Origin: Basidiobolus meristosporus CBS 931.73
Lineage: Eukaryota > Basidiobolomycota > Basidiobolomycetes > Basidiobolales > Basidiobolaceae
Length of the DNA: 64,000 nt
Direction: 5' to 3'
Assembly (NCBI GenBank): GCA_002104905.1
Contig: MCFE01000186.1
Span: forward strand, 1-64,000
Shown: piece by piece, positions 24,266 through 35,672 of the stretch
How the letters are laid out: each line of letters starts with the position of its first letter
How positions within the stretch are numbered: the stretch's first letter is position 1
Notes under the pieces: generated by a model
Databases searched by the model: none
Seen by the model: the letters and a program-made list of their open reading frames with translations, nothing else
What the model was told of the DNA's origin: nothing
Translations under genes and position numbers: made by a program

Positions 24266-25639
24266 ATGACTGCAGTCTCGCTGTCCAGAGACACACACCT
24301 CATCCAATCCGGCTTCGTGCCCGGTGACCTTGGCTCTGGCCAGTATCCACCGGTCATGGGGACAGAAAACTCTCGCCACACTGCATACAATCTACAAGAC
24401 GAAGGTCAGTTTGAGGACATGATGGGAAAGCCTATGGCCCGGCCAATCAATGCTGCCATAATCAATTCCAATGTGAACGGCTCAGTGACTTCTTTGGGAA
24501 GTTCTCCTTCTACAAACAGCACTCGTAGTAAATTATCGTTTGTGGAGAAGTATGTTTCACCCGCAAAAAAGATGTTCAGCAATCGGGAGAGTAGTAGCGG
24601 GCCGGTAAGGAGCGCTGATCGAACACACTCGACGAAGAATGAGCCATACAGCCCCGCGTTTACGGATCATTGCACATGCCAGCCCACAAAGTACGGCCGT
24701 CTCAATGGTCCCATCCTTGGCAAAGGGGCCTGGGGAATAGTCAAAATCATTGAAAGAAGATCGGATGGGAAGTCGTTTGCTGTAAGTAAATCCTTGAAGT
24801 TCGATACTGTCCGAGTGCAGAGTGAGCTGACCAGTCCCTAGGTTAAAAAATTCCGCAACCGTGAATCCAATGAAACCCCTCGCCACTACGTCAAGACAAT
24901 ATTGGCCGAGTACACCATTGCCTCTCTGCTACACCACCCGTATATCATTGAGACTCTGGACTTCATAGTGCAGGATGGCCACTACCATCAGATCATGGAA
25001 TATTGCCCAACTGATCTTTTTACCGCCCTCGTCGGCCGTAAAAGCAATATCAGTCCCGAGAAAATCGGGATTTGGTTCAAGCAGGTGGTACTGGCAGTGG
25101 CATACATGCACCAGATTGGCGTGGTTCATCGTGACATCAAGGGCGAGAACATTCTTCTGGACGCCGAAGACAACGTGAAGCTTATCGACTTTGGCTTGGC
25201 GGATGTCTACAAGACTGCCTTCGAGAGCACTCCTCGGCCCAGCAAGGGCAAGAGTGGATCATGTAAGCTAACCCTAAGTCTCCCCACACCATCTTGCTGG
25301 GAATCTCCATATTTACGGTTTTGTTTAGCACCCTACATCGCTCCTGAGGTCCATCTCAACCCCCAAAGTTATGATGGCAGAAAGGTGGACTCCTGGTCCT
25401 TAGGCATTTTGTGTATCACTATGCATCTGGGCGTGTTTCCCTGGGAAAGTGCCGACTCCACGGATCAAAACTACGCAGGCTACCTTACGCGCAAGAATTG
25501 CCTGGACCGCTCAATACTCAACAAATTAACCCCGGACAAGTCTTCTCTTGTCCACCGACTTCTGGACCCAAACCCCGAGAGTAGGATGAGCGTGGCGGAG
25601 GCACTCGAACATGAGGCACTAAGAAATATAGTAGTCTAG
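24266..25639 (+). CDS. HAL/NPR1-like serine/threonine protein kinase, three exons
   Basis: Exons are 24266-24781, 24842-25262 and 25329-25639 (introns 60 and 66 nt, GT..AG), giving 1248 nt and 415 residues. The first 145 residues are a Ser/Thr/Asn-rich regulatory extension. The kinase domain follows: glycine loop LGKGAWGIV (about 151-159), the VAIK-type lysine in AVKKF (K174), helix-C Glu in ILAEYTIASLLHHPYIIETL (E195), MEYCPTDL in the hinge, catalytic HRDIKGEN (268-275), DFG (288-290) and YIAPE (315-319). YVKTILAEYTIAS, IIETLDFI and MEYCP are typical of the fungal HAL4/HAL5/NPR1 group, which regulates plasma-membrane transporters and ion or nitrogen balance in yeast; that function is inferred from the family. 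All catalytic residues are present. The second intron has no stop and is a multiple of three, so the unspliced frame stays open through it. Confidence 0.9.
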
Positions 25640-26792
25640 AGACTGCCGAGTCCGAGACGCACCGGATGCGTCCAGCGCTAAGATTATGTATTTTAAGCCC
25701 GATATTCCTACTTGGTTCACTGTAAATTTACCATAAAGCATTCGAATTCTACCACACAGTTGATATATATTGTGTCATGAACACTCCCTTTGTGGCGTTA
25801 AGAGCTGTGCAGTTTGAGCTTCGCTATGGTTGTCTTTCGTTTCTACTGCTTGTAGGTGGGGCGTTTGTGAAGATGAAGCGTTCGCGCCTAAGCGCTCGGC
25901 CATCACAACCGAGTACAAGTATATTGATCGCTCTGCTAGCAAGATCAAGCAATTCTCCACTCCCTCGAAAGTCCGTGTTGCGCATTTTGGAATTCTGACT
26001 CAACACCCTAGCCATCGCTCGTCGACGACCGTTGTGCATCTGCTTGAGTTAAGAATTCTCCTTTGTAGTATACGTACAAGTGATAATGGCCTCGATGCGC
26101 TGTTTGTCGGTAACCAGCGGTTGAAGTGCGTATACTGCGCACTGCTCAACAACGTTGACCATCGATCATCCGAAAGAGGAAAGGCTCGGCTGGGTGGAAT
26201 GTTGGTTGGGCATGGGATGCGTATTGATGAGCATACGCGCTGAATATTGAATTTCCCAGCGCGAGCCCTTTGGCACAGTGTGCGGTAGCTTATCGTAGAC
26301 GGCTTGAGCAGGCTCACCAATAAAAACAATGGCCGAATATCGAGATTTTAGGGAGCGGGAAAATAGTCACATATGGCCTGAAAATCCATTGTTCTCTTAG
26401 GGACTATTTTAAGCACTTACCTGATGGTGCTTCAGAATACATACTACAATGGAGGTGCTCGGAACAATTCCTTCTCAATTGACAGTTGGGCTAGTAATTG
26501 ACCGTGCATCTGTAAGCTGTCATAGAGCAAAGAATATAATCGGGTAGTATGCACATTCCGATGTAGGTAACGAAGTAGAATTTCCTTGATCACCTCGAGG
26601 ATTAGTTCGTCCATTCTTGTGCGCTTTCAAGCTCCCATATTAAAGCGATGATCAGGCCCATCCAACCTCAGCACATTTGGCATTTCTTAGTTACCGCATT
26701 TCAAACCAGCCCTTCATCCTTCATCACTACTTTGTGGCCCCAGTGACATCCAGCCTTTGTTAGCATCTGAATACACCTATAGACATACGAAA
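25640..26792. other. Spacer with a coding-like but unresolved segment (about 25770-26340)
   Basis: Both strands carry overlapping ORFs of 70-137 codons between 25774 and 26329. On the minus strand one frame reads FIGEPAQAVYDKLPHTVPKG from about 26320, breaks at a stop near 26175, and another minus frame continues to about 25824. It could be a decayed gene or one with introns I cannot place. No family was recognised. The rest (26340-26792) shows nothing. Confidence 0.25.
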
Positions 26793-27819
26793 ATGTTCAG
26801 ATCGGGATGGTTGTTTTTCATGTTTGGTTTAGGAACCTCCTTCATCCTCAAAGATAAAGGGGACAACATTCGTGGCGGTGTCCCAGTGGAAAGTGTCGAG
26901 TATCCTTATATGGCCCATATCTTCATACGAGACTATCCTTCCTGCGGTGGGAGTATACTGGATTCAAATTGGATCCTTACGGCTGCCCACTGCCTGGTTA
27001 GCACCGCAAAGCCAAACTCCTTTCTTTCATCTGTAGACCCGGCTGACCTAAAGGTGGTGGTAGGCAGCTCAAAGAGTGGCCTGATCAATCCAATGAACGT
27101 TCGAAGCTATGTCATAAACCCCGATTTCCGCCTGGATACGTACTCGGTAGGTAGCTTTTCTCAAACCACCGGGTGACCTGTGCTAATTGTTCCATTCAAC
27201 ATCGATACAGCATGATATCGCTTTGATCCAGCTGGACATTGACCTTACCCTCAACTCCACCGTTCAGTCCATAGTCATCGGCGAAGAGCCCATCGAGCCG
27301 CACCAAACACTAGTTGCATTGGGTTGGGGTCAAAATGAGAGCCAGGAGACCTCGAGTCAGCTGCAGGCTGTCAACCTAACCACTTCCTCCCTAGCTCCTT
27401 GTCAATCTCAAATCCCCGAATTCCAGGATCACAATGGGCAGTTTGTTTGTACCGCGTTCATCCCAGGCAAGGACACCTGCCCAGGCGATTCTGGAGGTCC
27501 ACTGGTGCGACTGGATGATGATAACATCGATAACCGTATGGATAAACTCATGGGGATCACAAGCTTTGGCGTTAACCTGGTAAGAAACCAGGAGGGCGCC
27601 AAATGTGGAGAATACGATAGCCTGGGATATTACACCAGAGTTTCCACCTATTTGAGCTTCATTGAATCAGTGACGGGAATGTCCCGGGACGAACTTATCG
27701 GCCTGGTACCAAAAGAAACGAATCTGAAGGCGTCTAGACTACAAACGTCTGGAGCCCGGAAAGCCCGCGCTATGCAGCTGCTGACGTTCGCCCTCCTTCT
27801 ACTATTGCCTTGGATTTAG
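26793..27819 (+). CDS. Trypsin-like S1A serine protease, secreted and probably GPI-anchored
   Basis: Exons are 26793-27146 and 27211-27819 (64-nt intron), giving 320 residues. MFRSGWLFFMFGLGTSF is a signal peptide. The mature chain probably starts near IRGG (compare IVGG of trypsins). The catalytic triad is H66 in TAAHC, D120 in HDIALIQL (its codon lies just after the splice junction) and S212 in CPGDSGGPL. D206, six residues before the serine, corresponds to trypsin Asp189 and predicts cleavage after Arg/Lys. The last 16 residues are strongly hydrophobic (LLTFALLLLLPWI at the end) after a small-residue stretch, as in GPI-attachment signals, so the enzyme may stay on the cell surface. The ATG at 26793 is preferred over the upstream non-ATG frame because it directly starts the signal peptide. 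S1A proteases are patchy in fungi and numerous in some insect- and plant-associated lineages. The biological target is not known. Confidence 0.92.
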
Positions 27820-30020
27820 ACCTTCCGTCCATGTTTCTATTTAATTTATTCATCAATATGGTATTCATGTAAATTCGATCTATGCTATCTATGCCCTCGT
27901 TATATCAATATTTGGTAGATGGCTTGGTGTCATTCCACCTTGAGATAAAGTGATGCGAAAAGTAGTGATCGCTCTTAGGGGATTTGTTCCTTTTCTACAC
28001 CATAGCTACGGGATGCAGGTTTCACGATGCCTGTTGACATCCAATTATCCCGAATGCGTACATGGCGCCTAGTTACCATTGTCTCGTCGCATGTCACCTT
28101 GATAACCGCAGCACCTGAATTCACTGAAACACAGATGGTGTACCGCCCAGCTCCCACCTACTCGGCGCACACTTGCCAGAACGCATTTTGTTCTCTAGTC
28201 CTGTGGATCACTGCCCCTATGTATCTCGAACAATGTTTCTATCCTGAGCTACATCACTTGAGTTTCTGACACCCCAAGTGAGTCAACCATTTGGGATTGG
28301 ATGGAATTGGAGAGCATACGCATCAACGAGTGTAGCGTCCTCATCCCAAGAGCTTTCCTTTACCCCCATTATAGCCATATCGATCCAAATGTATTGAAAA
28401 GATAGGCATTGCTGATCGGGCGAATTGGGATGCCCCTTTGTGTAATAGTAATGTTTCTTTGGCCCGGAAGGATCATGCGTGACAACTTTTCAAGTCACTC
28501 ATCAGGTGAACCATGTATGTCAGTTCTAGAAGGTTGAATCGCAAATGGTGTCACGCACATGAATCACGATCATGGAGTAAGCGTGGTTGGTAGTGAATGA
28601 CAAGCACCAAAACCGAATAGTGATCTAGCAATAGGTGGCAACTGTGAGAATTACTCGTGATTGATCCAAACATTGCCTTATATCACTAGACCCCAGACTC
28701 CTGAACAATTGGCTGTCATGAGAGTTAGTCAGCTAGCTGGTAACCAGTCCGGAATACTGTATGCCAGGATGAGTTGGACTTTAACCCAGGCCTCGAGAGA
28801 TTTGTTTATGATAGGCAGCTTGGTTACAGGGAATTGACAAACCTTTTGCAATTTGGTTGCGATTGGATTCCCATGCGATTGTAGCTATTGGGACTCTGGA
28901 TATTCCTTCCATCATGCAGCTTGGCAATATGCAGCACAGATGCACACCAAAGATGTTTGGCTATCGATCTCCCTGATCCCTCACGCAGGCTCCTCATTGG
29001 CGGTGTGGAGGGATCCTGACGCATTCACAGCCTTACGCACAATCTACCCCAGTGATCGGGCAGGGCCTTACCCAGAAGAGTCAGCTGCCATACCAGTAGT
29101 CAGTGCCTTCAAGGCGGTAAACGGCTGTTGGTATCATCCCACACCGATGGCCATTCGGTAAAGTGCAGTCCCCATATAAGCGCATAAGAATGCTCCAAGT
29201 AGAATACCTGCACTTCGTATCATGGGGCGGGGCCTTGGCTAAAACACATTGGTGATTAGTGTAAAACAGTACCCTGGTGATATAATGATGCAGGTAATAT
29301 TTACCGGAAATTTGACATTACAACCGCTTGGGTTTAATGTGTGTTGCTATACAGTTGTCCGATCGTTGGCGACTGGTGAACCCCCTTTTTAATCAACAAT
29401 CAAGAGTTCGTCTGCCCTTCCAACGTAAGGGCGGTTATTCTTCACAATTCCCCTAATTCCTTCTGGTTCCAATTCATGGAGTCATTGTTAAAGTTCGGAT
29501 TTGGTTGACAATCACTTTCCCATTTCCACAAGCGCTGGATTGTATTTGTTTCACTTACAATGGGTAACGGTGGTCTACTGGTGTACCAATGACCCCAACT
29601 GTCACGCCATTGGAGAGTATAATGCTGATTGACCCCTATGGTTGGAGAAAACGAAGATTTACATTGTTGCCCTACTTTCATGTACTTCCTATTCAGTTAT
29701 ACACTCCAAGCACTCTTCTGATGATAGATGATCTAATGGATTCAGTGTGCATACACTTAGATCTGGAAAGCGAGAGGGGTTGCGGGAAATGTTCCGAATT
29801 GGTTTACACATGTGATTTACATTGATCATGACTGTCCCTTTACCACCCGCCCATCCATTGGCCAGCTAGGCCTGCCAATCATCCATACTGGGAATGGCGA
29901 CTATATATAGAGGGATGGTGAACAGGAACTCGGTAGGATATAGCACTATTCACAAACCATAAATATATATTTGGCAAATCAAGATCTTTCCTACGGCAAA
30001 GAAGTTTGTTCGCTATTACC
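27820..30020. other. Intergenic spacer, no gene supported
   Basis: About 2.2 kb with short overlapping ORFs only (for example 28027-28269 and 28853-29161), none with recognisable motifs. The 3' end holds the presumed SEC2 promoter. Confidence 0.45.
29902..29909 (+). promoter_or_regulatory. Possible TATA box of the Sec2-type gene
   Basis: TATATATA lies about 115 nt before the ATG at 30021, a plausible spacing for a fungal promoter. It is a sequence match only; AT-rich runs closer to the ATG could serve instead. Confidence 0.3.
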
Positions 30021-31385
30021 ATGACTCTGACTTATTGTCACCAATGTGGAGCCTCTTCATTTCCATCTGATCACCATCCTTCTCTGTCCCCCAAAGAGTT
30101 AGAGGACCCCGCCTATTCCAATGCACGTATCGGCGAACTTGAGTTCCAAATTCAAAAGCTACAAAGCGATAACGAAAACCTGGTCTCAAATCTGCAATCT
30201 ACCACCCAACAGAAAGCCGAGCTCGAGTTCGAGCTTGCCAAAATCCAGATCGACCTGCGAACTTCGAAGGAAATATCAGAGGATTTACGTTCTACCCTGG
30301 CCAAAGTGAACTCCTCGAACCCCACGCAACTACAGTTAGACATGCAAAGCCTGGCTGAGAAGCTGATAGCTCAAACCGCTATTCGAGGGGAGATTGAACA
30401 CGCAAAGCTTCAAATAGAGACCGAATTGGAGGATCTATCTGCTAGGCTGTTCGAGGAGGCCAACAAAATGGTCATGGACGAAAAGCGGTTGCGTGTAGAT
30501 GCCGAGCGGAAGCACGCTATCGCTGAACGTCAACTCACCGAAGTCCAAGAACTTGTGAACTCCCAGAAGGAAGAGCTGGAGGATCTCAAATCGAGGCTAG
30601 AGCAAACGGCTGGGGAAAAGGATAAGGAATCAGCCGAAAGAATTAAAATGGCCAAAGAGCGTGATGAATTGGAGCTTGCCTTGATGGATGGCAGTGTCAC
30701 CGGCTCTCCCCGTTCCTCATACCGTCAAAGCAAAAATGGAAGCAACCGCCTTTCGTTGTCATCCATTCGCTCGGATTCGGCATATGATAGTTCTCATTCG
30801 GAATGCGACGATATTGGTGATTTCGAATTGACATTCCATCTAAGCGACTTCCGCTTTGACGAATTCAAGGAATTCATTGAGGCGCCAAAGAACCTTAAGA
30901 CAATGTTCGTCTCGAAATTCATGAGACGATCGATTGCAGAAGATGTTGACCCTGCTATGCGATTCGAGTCATGCAATGTACGCGGCTGGTTTCAACAACG
31001 TAAGCTCACCACCGCTACTCAGTCCGGCACGCTGATCATAGAAACTATTAGCCCAACACCGTGCGTATCCTCCGTTCACAAGAATTCGTGTAACCTTTGT
31101 CTCCATCAGATTCGAACACCGTTAGTTTATCGAATCCGGTACGACGATTTCGACTGCGAACCAAAGGAGATATGTGCATTTTGTAGGGAGCGGTTATTCT
31201 CCGTTTGCGAGTTCTACACTTTCATTAGGCTTGTTCATGGTGGAATCATCAAAGGTTCGCTACAAAGACTGTACATGGAGGTGGCTCGATTGAGATTGAA
31301 AATGTTTTTGGGAAGAATTGGGTCGAATGTCAACACTGGTGGGGTGGATGAGGTGAAGGAATACGCCACCCATCTACAAAAGTGA
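30021..31385 (+). CDS. SEC2: Sec2/Rabin8-type Rab guanine nucleotide exchange factor
   Basis: Single-exon frame of 454 residues. The N-terminus has a small CxxC (YCHQCG, C6 and C9). A long heptad-rich coiled coil follows (about 35-225) and contains the Sec2 signature LFEEANKMV (about 143-151), the segment that contacts the Rab switch regions. Next comes a Ser-rich linker (SSYRQSKNG to SHSEC). The C-terminal third carries two Cys pairs (CNLC about 356, CAFC about 385), then RERLFSVCEFYTFIRLVHGG and LYMEVARLRLKMFLGRIG. This part resembles the C-terminal block of animal Rabin8/GRAB, which yeast Sec2 lacks. Sec2 proteins activate Sec4/Rab8 on secretory vesicles for polarised exocytosis, which in a hypha means tip growth. 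The frame is also open to 30006, but the first ATG is at 30021. No defect is visible. Confidence 0.87.
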   Translation: MTLTYCHQCGASSFPSDHHPSLSPKELEDPAYSNARIGELEFQIQKLQSDNENLVSNLQSTTQQKAELEFELAKIQIDLRTSKEISEDLRSTLAKVNSSNPTQLQLDMQSLAEKLIAQTAIRGEIEHAKLQIETELEDLSARLFEEANKMVMDEKRLRVDAERKHAIAERQLTEVQELVNSQKEELEDLKSRLEQTAGEKDKESAERIKMAKERDELELALMDGSVTGSPRSSYRQSKNGSNRLSLSSIRSDSAYDSSHSECDDIGDFELTFHLSDFRFDEFKEFIEAPKNLKTMFVSKFMRRSIAEDVDPAMRFESCNVRGWFQQRKLTTATQSGTLIIETISPTPCVSSVHKNSCNLCLHQIRTPLVYRIRYDDFDCEPKEICAFCRERLFSVCEFYTFIRLVHGGIIKGSLQRLYMEVARLRLKMFLGRIGSNVNTGGVDEVKEYATHLQK

Positions 31386-32477
31386 ACCAAAATGTTGGGT
31401 GTTACTGGATAACACTCCCACCATCGTAATTAACTTGACAGTTTCATGTACCATTAGCAATACCTGGAGGCCATACTTCATGGCCTTCTGTCAACTTCAC
31501 TGCGTGTACCACTATTTAAAACAGCCCGCAGACCCACTTTTAGCGGCAGGGGTGCTGTAAGGCCGAATCACCTTGAAGCATTTATCAGTGAACATATTTG
31601 GTGGACATTCAATGGATTTCCACTAACATCCCCTCTCATCAACAAGTATGTATTATATTCTAATTTTGTTCCATCGATCAATAAATGCCAATCCATTGAG
31701 AACCCAATCCCCAAAGCACTCCGCTCAATACATCACCCCCGTAGCATGTAGATCAAGCAGCATCGATATATGCGTTACTACACCCGCCTCATTGATAAAT
31801 CCATCAGTACAACATCCTGGTGGCAGCTTGCAACGGGGCCAGGCGGGATGATCAGTCATCGCGATCTAAATGCAAGGGTGTATTCTATGGAGCAGAGTGG
31901 TAGCCGAGCCCCACTGAGAGAAGGATGAATCACTTTTGGTACAGCGATACGTTCAAGGAACTGTCCTCCCTGGAGAAGTCATGGCAAGAACCTTCAAGAT
32001 GTGGAAGATTTTAGGTTGGTGCTGGCGCATACCATTTCTAATGGCAAATTTGAGGGACTTTGGTGGGCTTATGAGTAGATACCATTCTTGAACCAAAGCC
32101 TCTCCAACGTGGCAGTGGAATAATGCGGCCAGTCAATATTCCCGCTTCCATTTGTTTGGAATTCGTCAATGGGCCGGTGCCCCAACCACCATTACCCCAG
32201 CACATTGGCAGCCAGTATGTGGGGTCGGGTTCCTTTCCTCATACTCCAGCCAATTGTTTTCAAGGGGTATATTGGGTCTATCTCTGATGGCAATATCCCC
32301 ATTCCATAGTCCGCCAGGTCATCTGTGATTGGTAACTCTTAAAATCACCCAACAATGACCAAGGTATTGTGACAACAACTCTGGAAGGACCTAAGCTTGG
32401 TGTACTTCAACCAACCATCCACTCCTACAGAAATTGGTCAAAGTAACTCACCTCAACTATCCCCTTGTTGCTTTTGA
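31386..32477. other. Intergenic spacer at the edge of the repeat block
   Basis: No gene seen. Composition shifts towards the AT-rich, CG-poor repeat type from about 32.3 kb. Confidence 0.4.
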
Positions 32478-33345
32478 TTGGTTTTCAGCTGTTTCTCTCA
32501 CTTCTGGATCCAAGATATACAATTTTCCACTACATTTGTAGACATTGATTGTTTATCACCTCTTTGCACACTCCCAATTACTGACTCTACCAGCAAATAC
32601 AAATACACCTTGGATCTTGCAAAAAACCTGGCCAAAATGTTGCATCTTGGCAGTCCCTAAGCTGCTTTGGATTGGTTCTCAGCCATTTCTGTCACCTTCT
32701 GATCCCAGACACTCAACTACCTACTATGTTTGTGTACACTGATTGGCTATTGCCACACTCCTTACTTAACAACTTCACAGGTGCTCTTACTCTTCATGTG
32801 TACCAATTGGTTTATTTCAGCTAAATCCTCAGATGTAACTCAATCCTATATTGTACTGACATTGGAGGCAGTAGTAGACAAATAGCCTTTCTCTGCAAGC
32901 TCATCTATCTCACTGGAGTGTAGCTCAACTCACTGTACTTATTACTCTTCAGAAAACAGCTATTTTCTTGTTTGTAAGCCTTCTTGGCTATTATGGGACT
33001 CAGCCTATTCTGGGCTCATGGCATTAATTGGTGACAACTGCGGCTTTTGTCTCATGCTTCCATGCCTTTGGCTTGGGTAGACTTTTTTCTCTTTACTTTT
33101 ACCTTATTCACTGCCAAGTCTTTAACTACTACTTTGCCTGAGTCCTTCCTGCAATAGGCTACAATTTCTCATTAAGAACTGCTGCACCAATGCATCTGAT
33201 TCTGCCTGATTGTCCCTTACTAGCACTTTCCTGGCTACCTGATGTCTCTTTGCTGCTTGTTTAGAGCCTTCAGCCCTGCTTGTGACAAGCTCTTGAGGAA
33301 GCTGCTAGTTTTTAGCCCTGTAACCCTTGTTCTTCTGCCTTTGAC
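32478..33345 (-). repeat. Inverted diverged copy of an unclassified repeat interior
   Basis: Read on the minus strand, this segment matches 39.53-39.83 kb plus 44.51-45.58 kb in the same order, without copia B. Within it, about 110 nt near 32478 recur at about 32668 in a diverged tandem arrangement (period about 190 nt). No recognisable protein family. Confidence 0.6.
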
Positions 33346-33351
33346 AGTATG

Positions 33352-33530
33352 AAATCAGGGTAACTAAGAGACACCACATATGGTATTGAAATGGTAGGGA
33401 TAATAATGCAGACATAGGTAATGTGCCACAGGTACTGATGCCGGTACTTGCCTAATATAGATATATCTAGTGATCACAAAGCTGAATAATAATTGTAATA
33501 ATTAAAGCTACCCTACAAAAAATAATTTGG
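33352..33530 (+). repeat. Partial copy (a) of the unclassified LTR-like repeat
   Basis: Aligns in the same orientation with 38895-39180 (shared blocks such as GGTAGGGAT and TGATCACAAAGCTGAATAA) and ends CTACCCTACA. An internal stretch is missing. It is followed by TTTGGTGCTGTGGG, which could be a primer-site remnant. Confidence 0.55.
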
Positions 33531-33987
33531 TGCTGTGGGTGGATCCAATCCAGATCAGCCATCAGGATCCCATTTGGAGACCATCATAGTACCAGCAGCT
33601 TGTATTAGTGACCCTTTTAACAATCTTATGATGGGATCACAATGTTGTCTAGCTAATTTTACTGCAAAATAAAGTTATAAAACTTGATGAGGTTTAATTA
33701 GTACTCTGGCAATAATTGCATGGCATTGTTGCAGTCTTAATGGACTCTACAACTATTTTAAAATGATCTAGCTGGCTAGTACATCCAATTGCCTTTTATG
33801 GCAAAAAAAGTGATGGTGTTTTGACAGCCTCATTGCAAGTCTCTGATGCCATTATTACAGCAGTATGGTGGCCTACAGCTAGTTCTGTATAGTGCTATTG
33901 TACCTATTTACCAAAAGGTATTTCCTTTTTCTACCTCCCCTTGTGCATCTCAAATATTCCACAGTAGATTCAACCCTCTTTATTTGC
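33531..33987. other. Repeat-block spacer, nothing recognised
   Basis: AT-rich stretch between repeat copy (a) and the transposase C-terminus. It may be the 3' flank of the transposon. No terminal inverted repeat could be identified. Confidence 0.3.
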
Positions 33988-35661
33988 TTACCCACTACTA
34001 CCTTGGGTATTCCACATGTAGTTTAAATCAAAAAAAACTATGGCCTCCTGCTTACTAACCTCTACAAGCATGCACACCTGCCACAATTGACATACTTCTA
34101 TTACCTCAACTTTACAGCATTTTAGTGTGATACTTGCAAAGTTGCTATGTACCATGTACTGCTGGTAACATATACATCTTGCAATATATGCATGGTTGCC
34201 ATCACTTCTGCAATGAGTACTTCTTGAACATCCACAAAGAACTTTTTGGTATTTAGGCAATATATTCCTTCTCCCTGCTGTATTCTTGTCTAACTTATAG
34301 GTGCGCTCTGGCTCTTGTTTGTGTGAAATCCATATTGCATGGTGTAGAAGTTGGCTTGTGACCAAGAGAAACCTGGCATATTTTGGTAGAGCTTTCCTAA
34401 TAAAAATCAGCTGCTTATAGTACCCAACCTAACTTTGCATTACTTAACTAACTACCCACATATTGAGGTTGCTTAGCTTCTTAAATCCATAGGCATAGGT
34501 GTCTCCATGCTCACATCTGTCCCCAGCATTATCTAACTCTTCCTGGCTGTCCTCCATGTACCAACTCATCACATCCATGATGGACTTGAAGGTAATATTC
34601 TTGATGAGATTGGGATATGGTAGTACCTGCAACTTTACTTGTCTTCCTATCTCCCTACACATCTGCTCCATAGAAAACTCCCAAAAGGTGCAGCAAGGCC
34701 TACTATTCTCCATACACCAAGCAAAATGGAGTAGAGAATGGAAACAGTAGCAGCAGTAGAGATCTACACATTCAGCCTTATGTTTGTAGTATAGCCACTC
34801 AAATCCTGTTAGAAACTCTTTGTACAACCACTGTAGATGTGACAAGGTGGCATAGGTGATCTGCTTCTGGATAGGTATTCCTATGGTGTCCACATGTGAC
34901 TCCCAATGCTCCAATGCACTCATGGTACAAATGACTTCAGAGCACCACTAGAATAAATACACATCCTGTTCATTCAGTCTTGGCATTTGTATTGTCACAT
35001 ATGTATATAAATATTGATTGGAGTCTGTGAGAAATACTTGGGGTAGCATATACTCTGTAATATCTTGCCAATTTTTTCAAATTTCTCCGGTATCTCAAAG
35101 TGCTCATTTAGCTTAAAGTGCCACATGGACAACTTGGTTGTCAGTATAGAGATATTGTTAAAAAGCAAATGCATTGCACTCAGTGGAAAGCTTTTGCTCC
35201 AAGAGATACCCTCTATCTTAAGTATCTCTGATTTCCAATTGATTCCATATTCTGGCCAACAACATGTAGCTTGCCAACTTTGCTGCAATTACATGCAGAC
35301 TTCTGTACATTCTCTCTGTGGGAAGATAATGTTCTTAGTGTCAGTGCTTGGGTAATAATAATGTGTATAAGTTAAGGAGTATATCCCCTGGATCTGAGAC
35401 ATTCAAAAGCAATACCATCCATTATGCCCAGAAAAGCCAGCTATCTTGCTGATGGCTGGGGTATCTACAATGCATATGATAATATGCCCTTCAATATGAT
35501 GGCCATTTACTGTTATCCCACTGGTAAGCATACAAAATTCATCCAGCAAGGGATACAGGAAGCTATCCAGGTGAATGGTGACTTTTGCCCAGATACCAGT
35601 GAGACTACCATCAGATTTTTGCTCTGATACTGTGAGATAAGCAGCAGATTCAGGTTGATGA
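33988..35661 (-). pseudogene. Plavaka/Tnp2-like (CACTA-type) transposase, C-terminal part
   Basis: Minus-strand coding relic with several stops and frameshifts. Reading down from 35661 it continues the frame broken by copia C: the family motif WPLILINLNL is completed, then SGQKSPFTW follows (compare GPKSP in active relatives). At 35288-34995 comes GISWSKSFPLSAMHLLFNNI, close to the family's RSFP.D.MHL.FENI block. At 34923-34444 comes SLLHFAWCMENSRPCCTFWE with FSMEQMCREIGRQV, like the H..GP.W.FWxFxxER motif. Near 34270-33988 is the C-terminal VDVQEVL and KVEVIEVCQLWQV segment. The protein would have catalysed cut-and-paste transposition. Assignment rests on motif order seen by eye and the precise subfamily is uncertain. 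Confidence 0.72.
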
Positions 35662-35672
35662 TGTTGTAAAAA

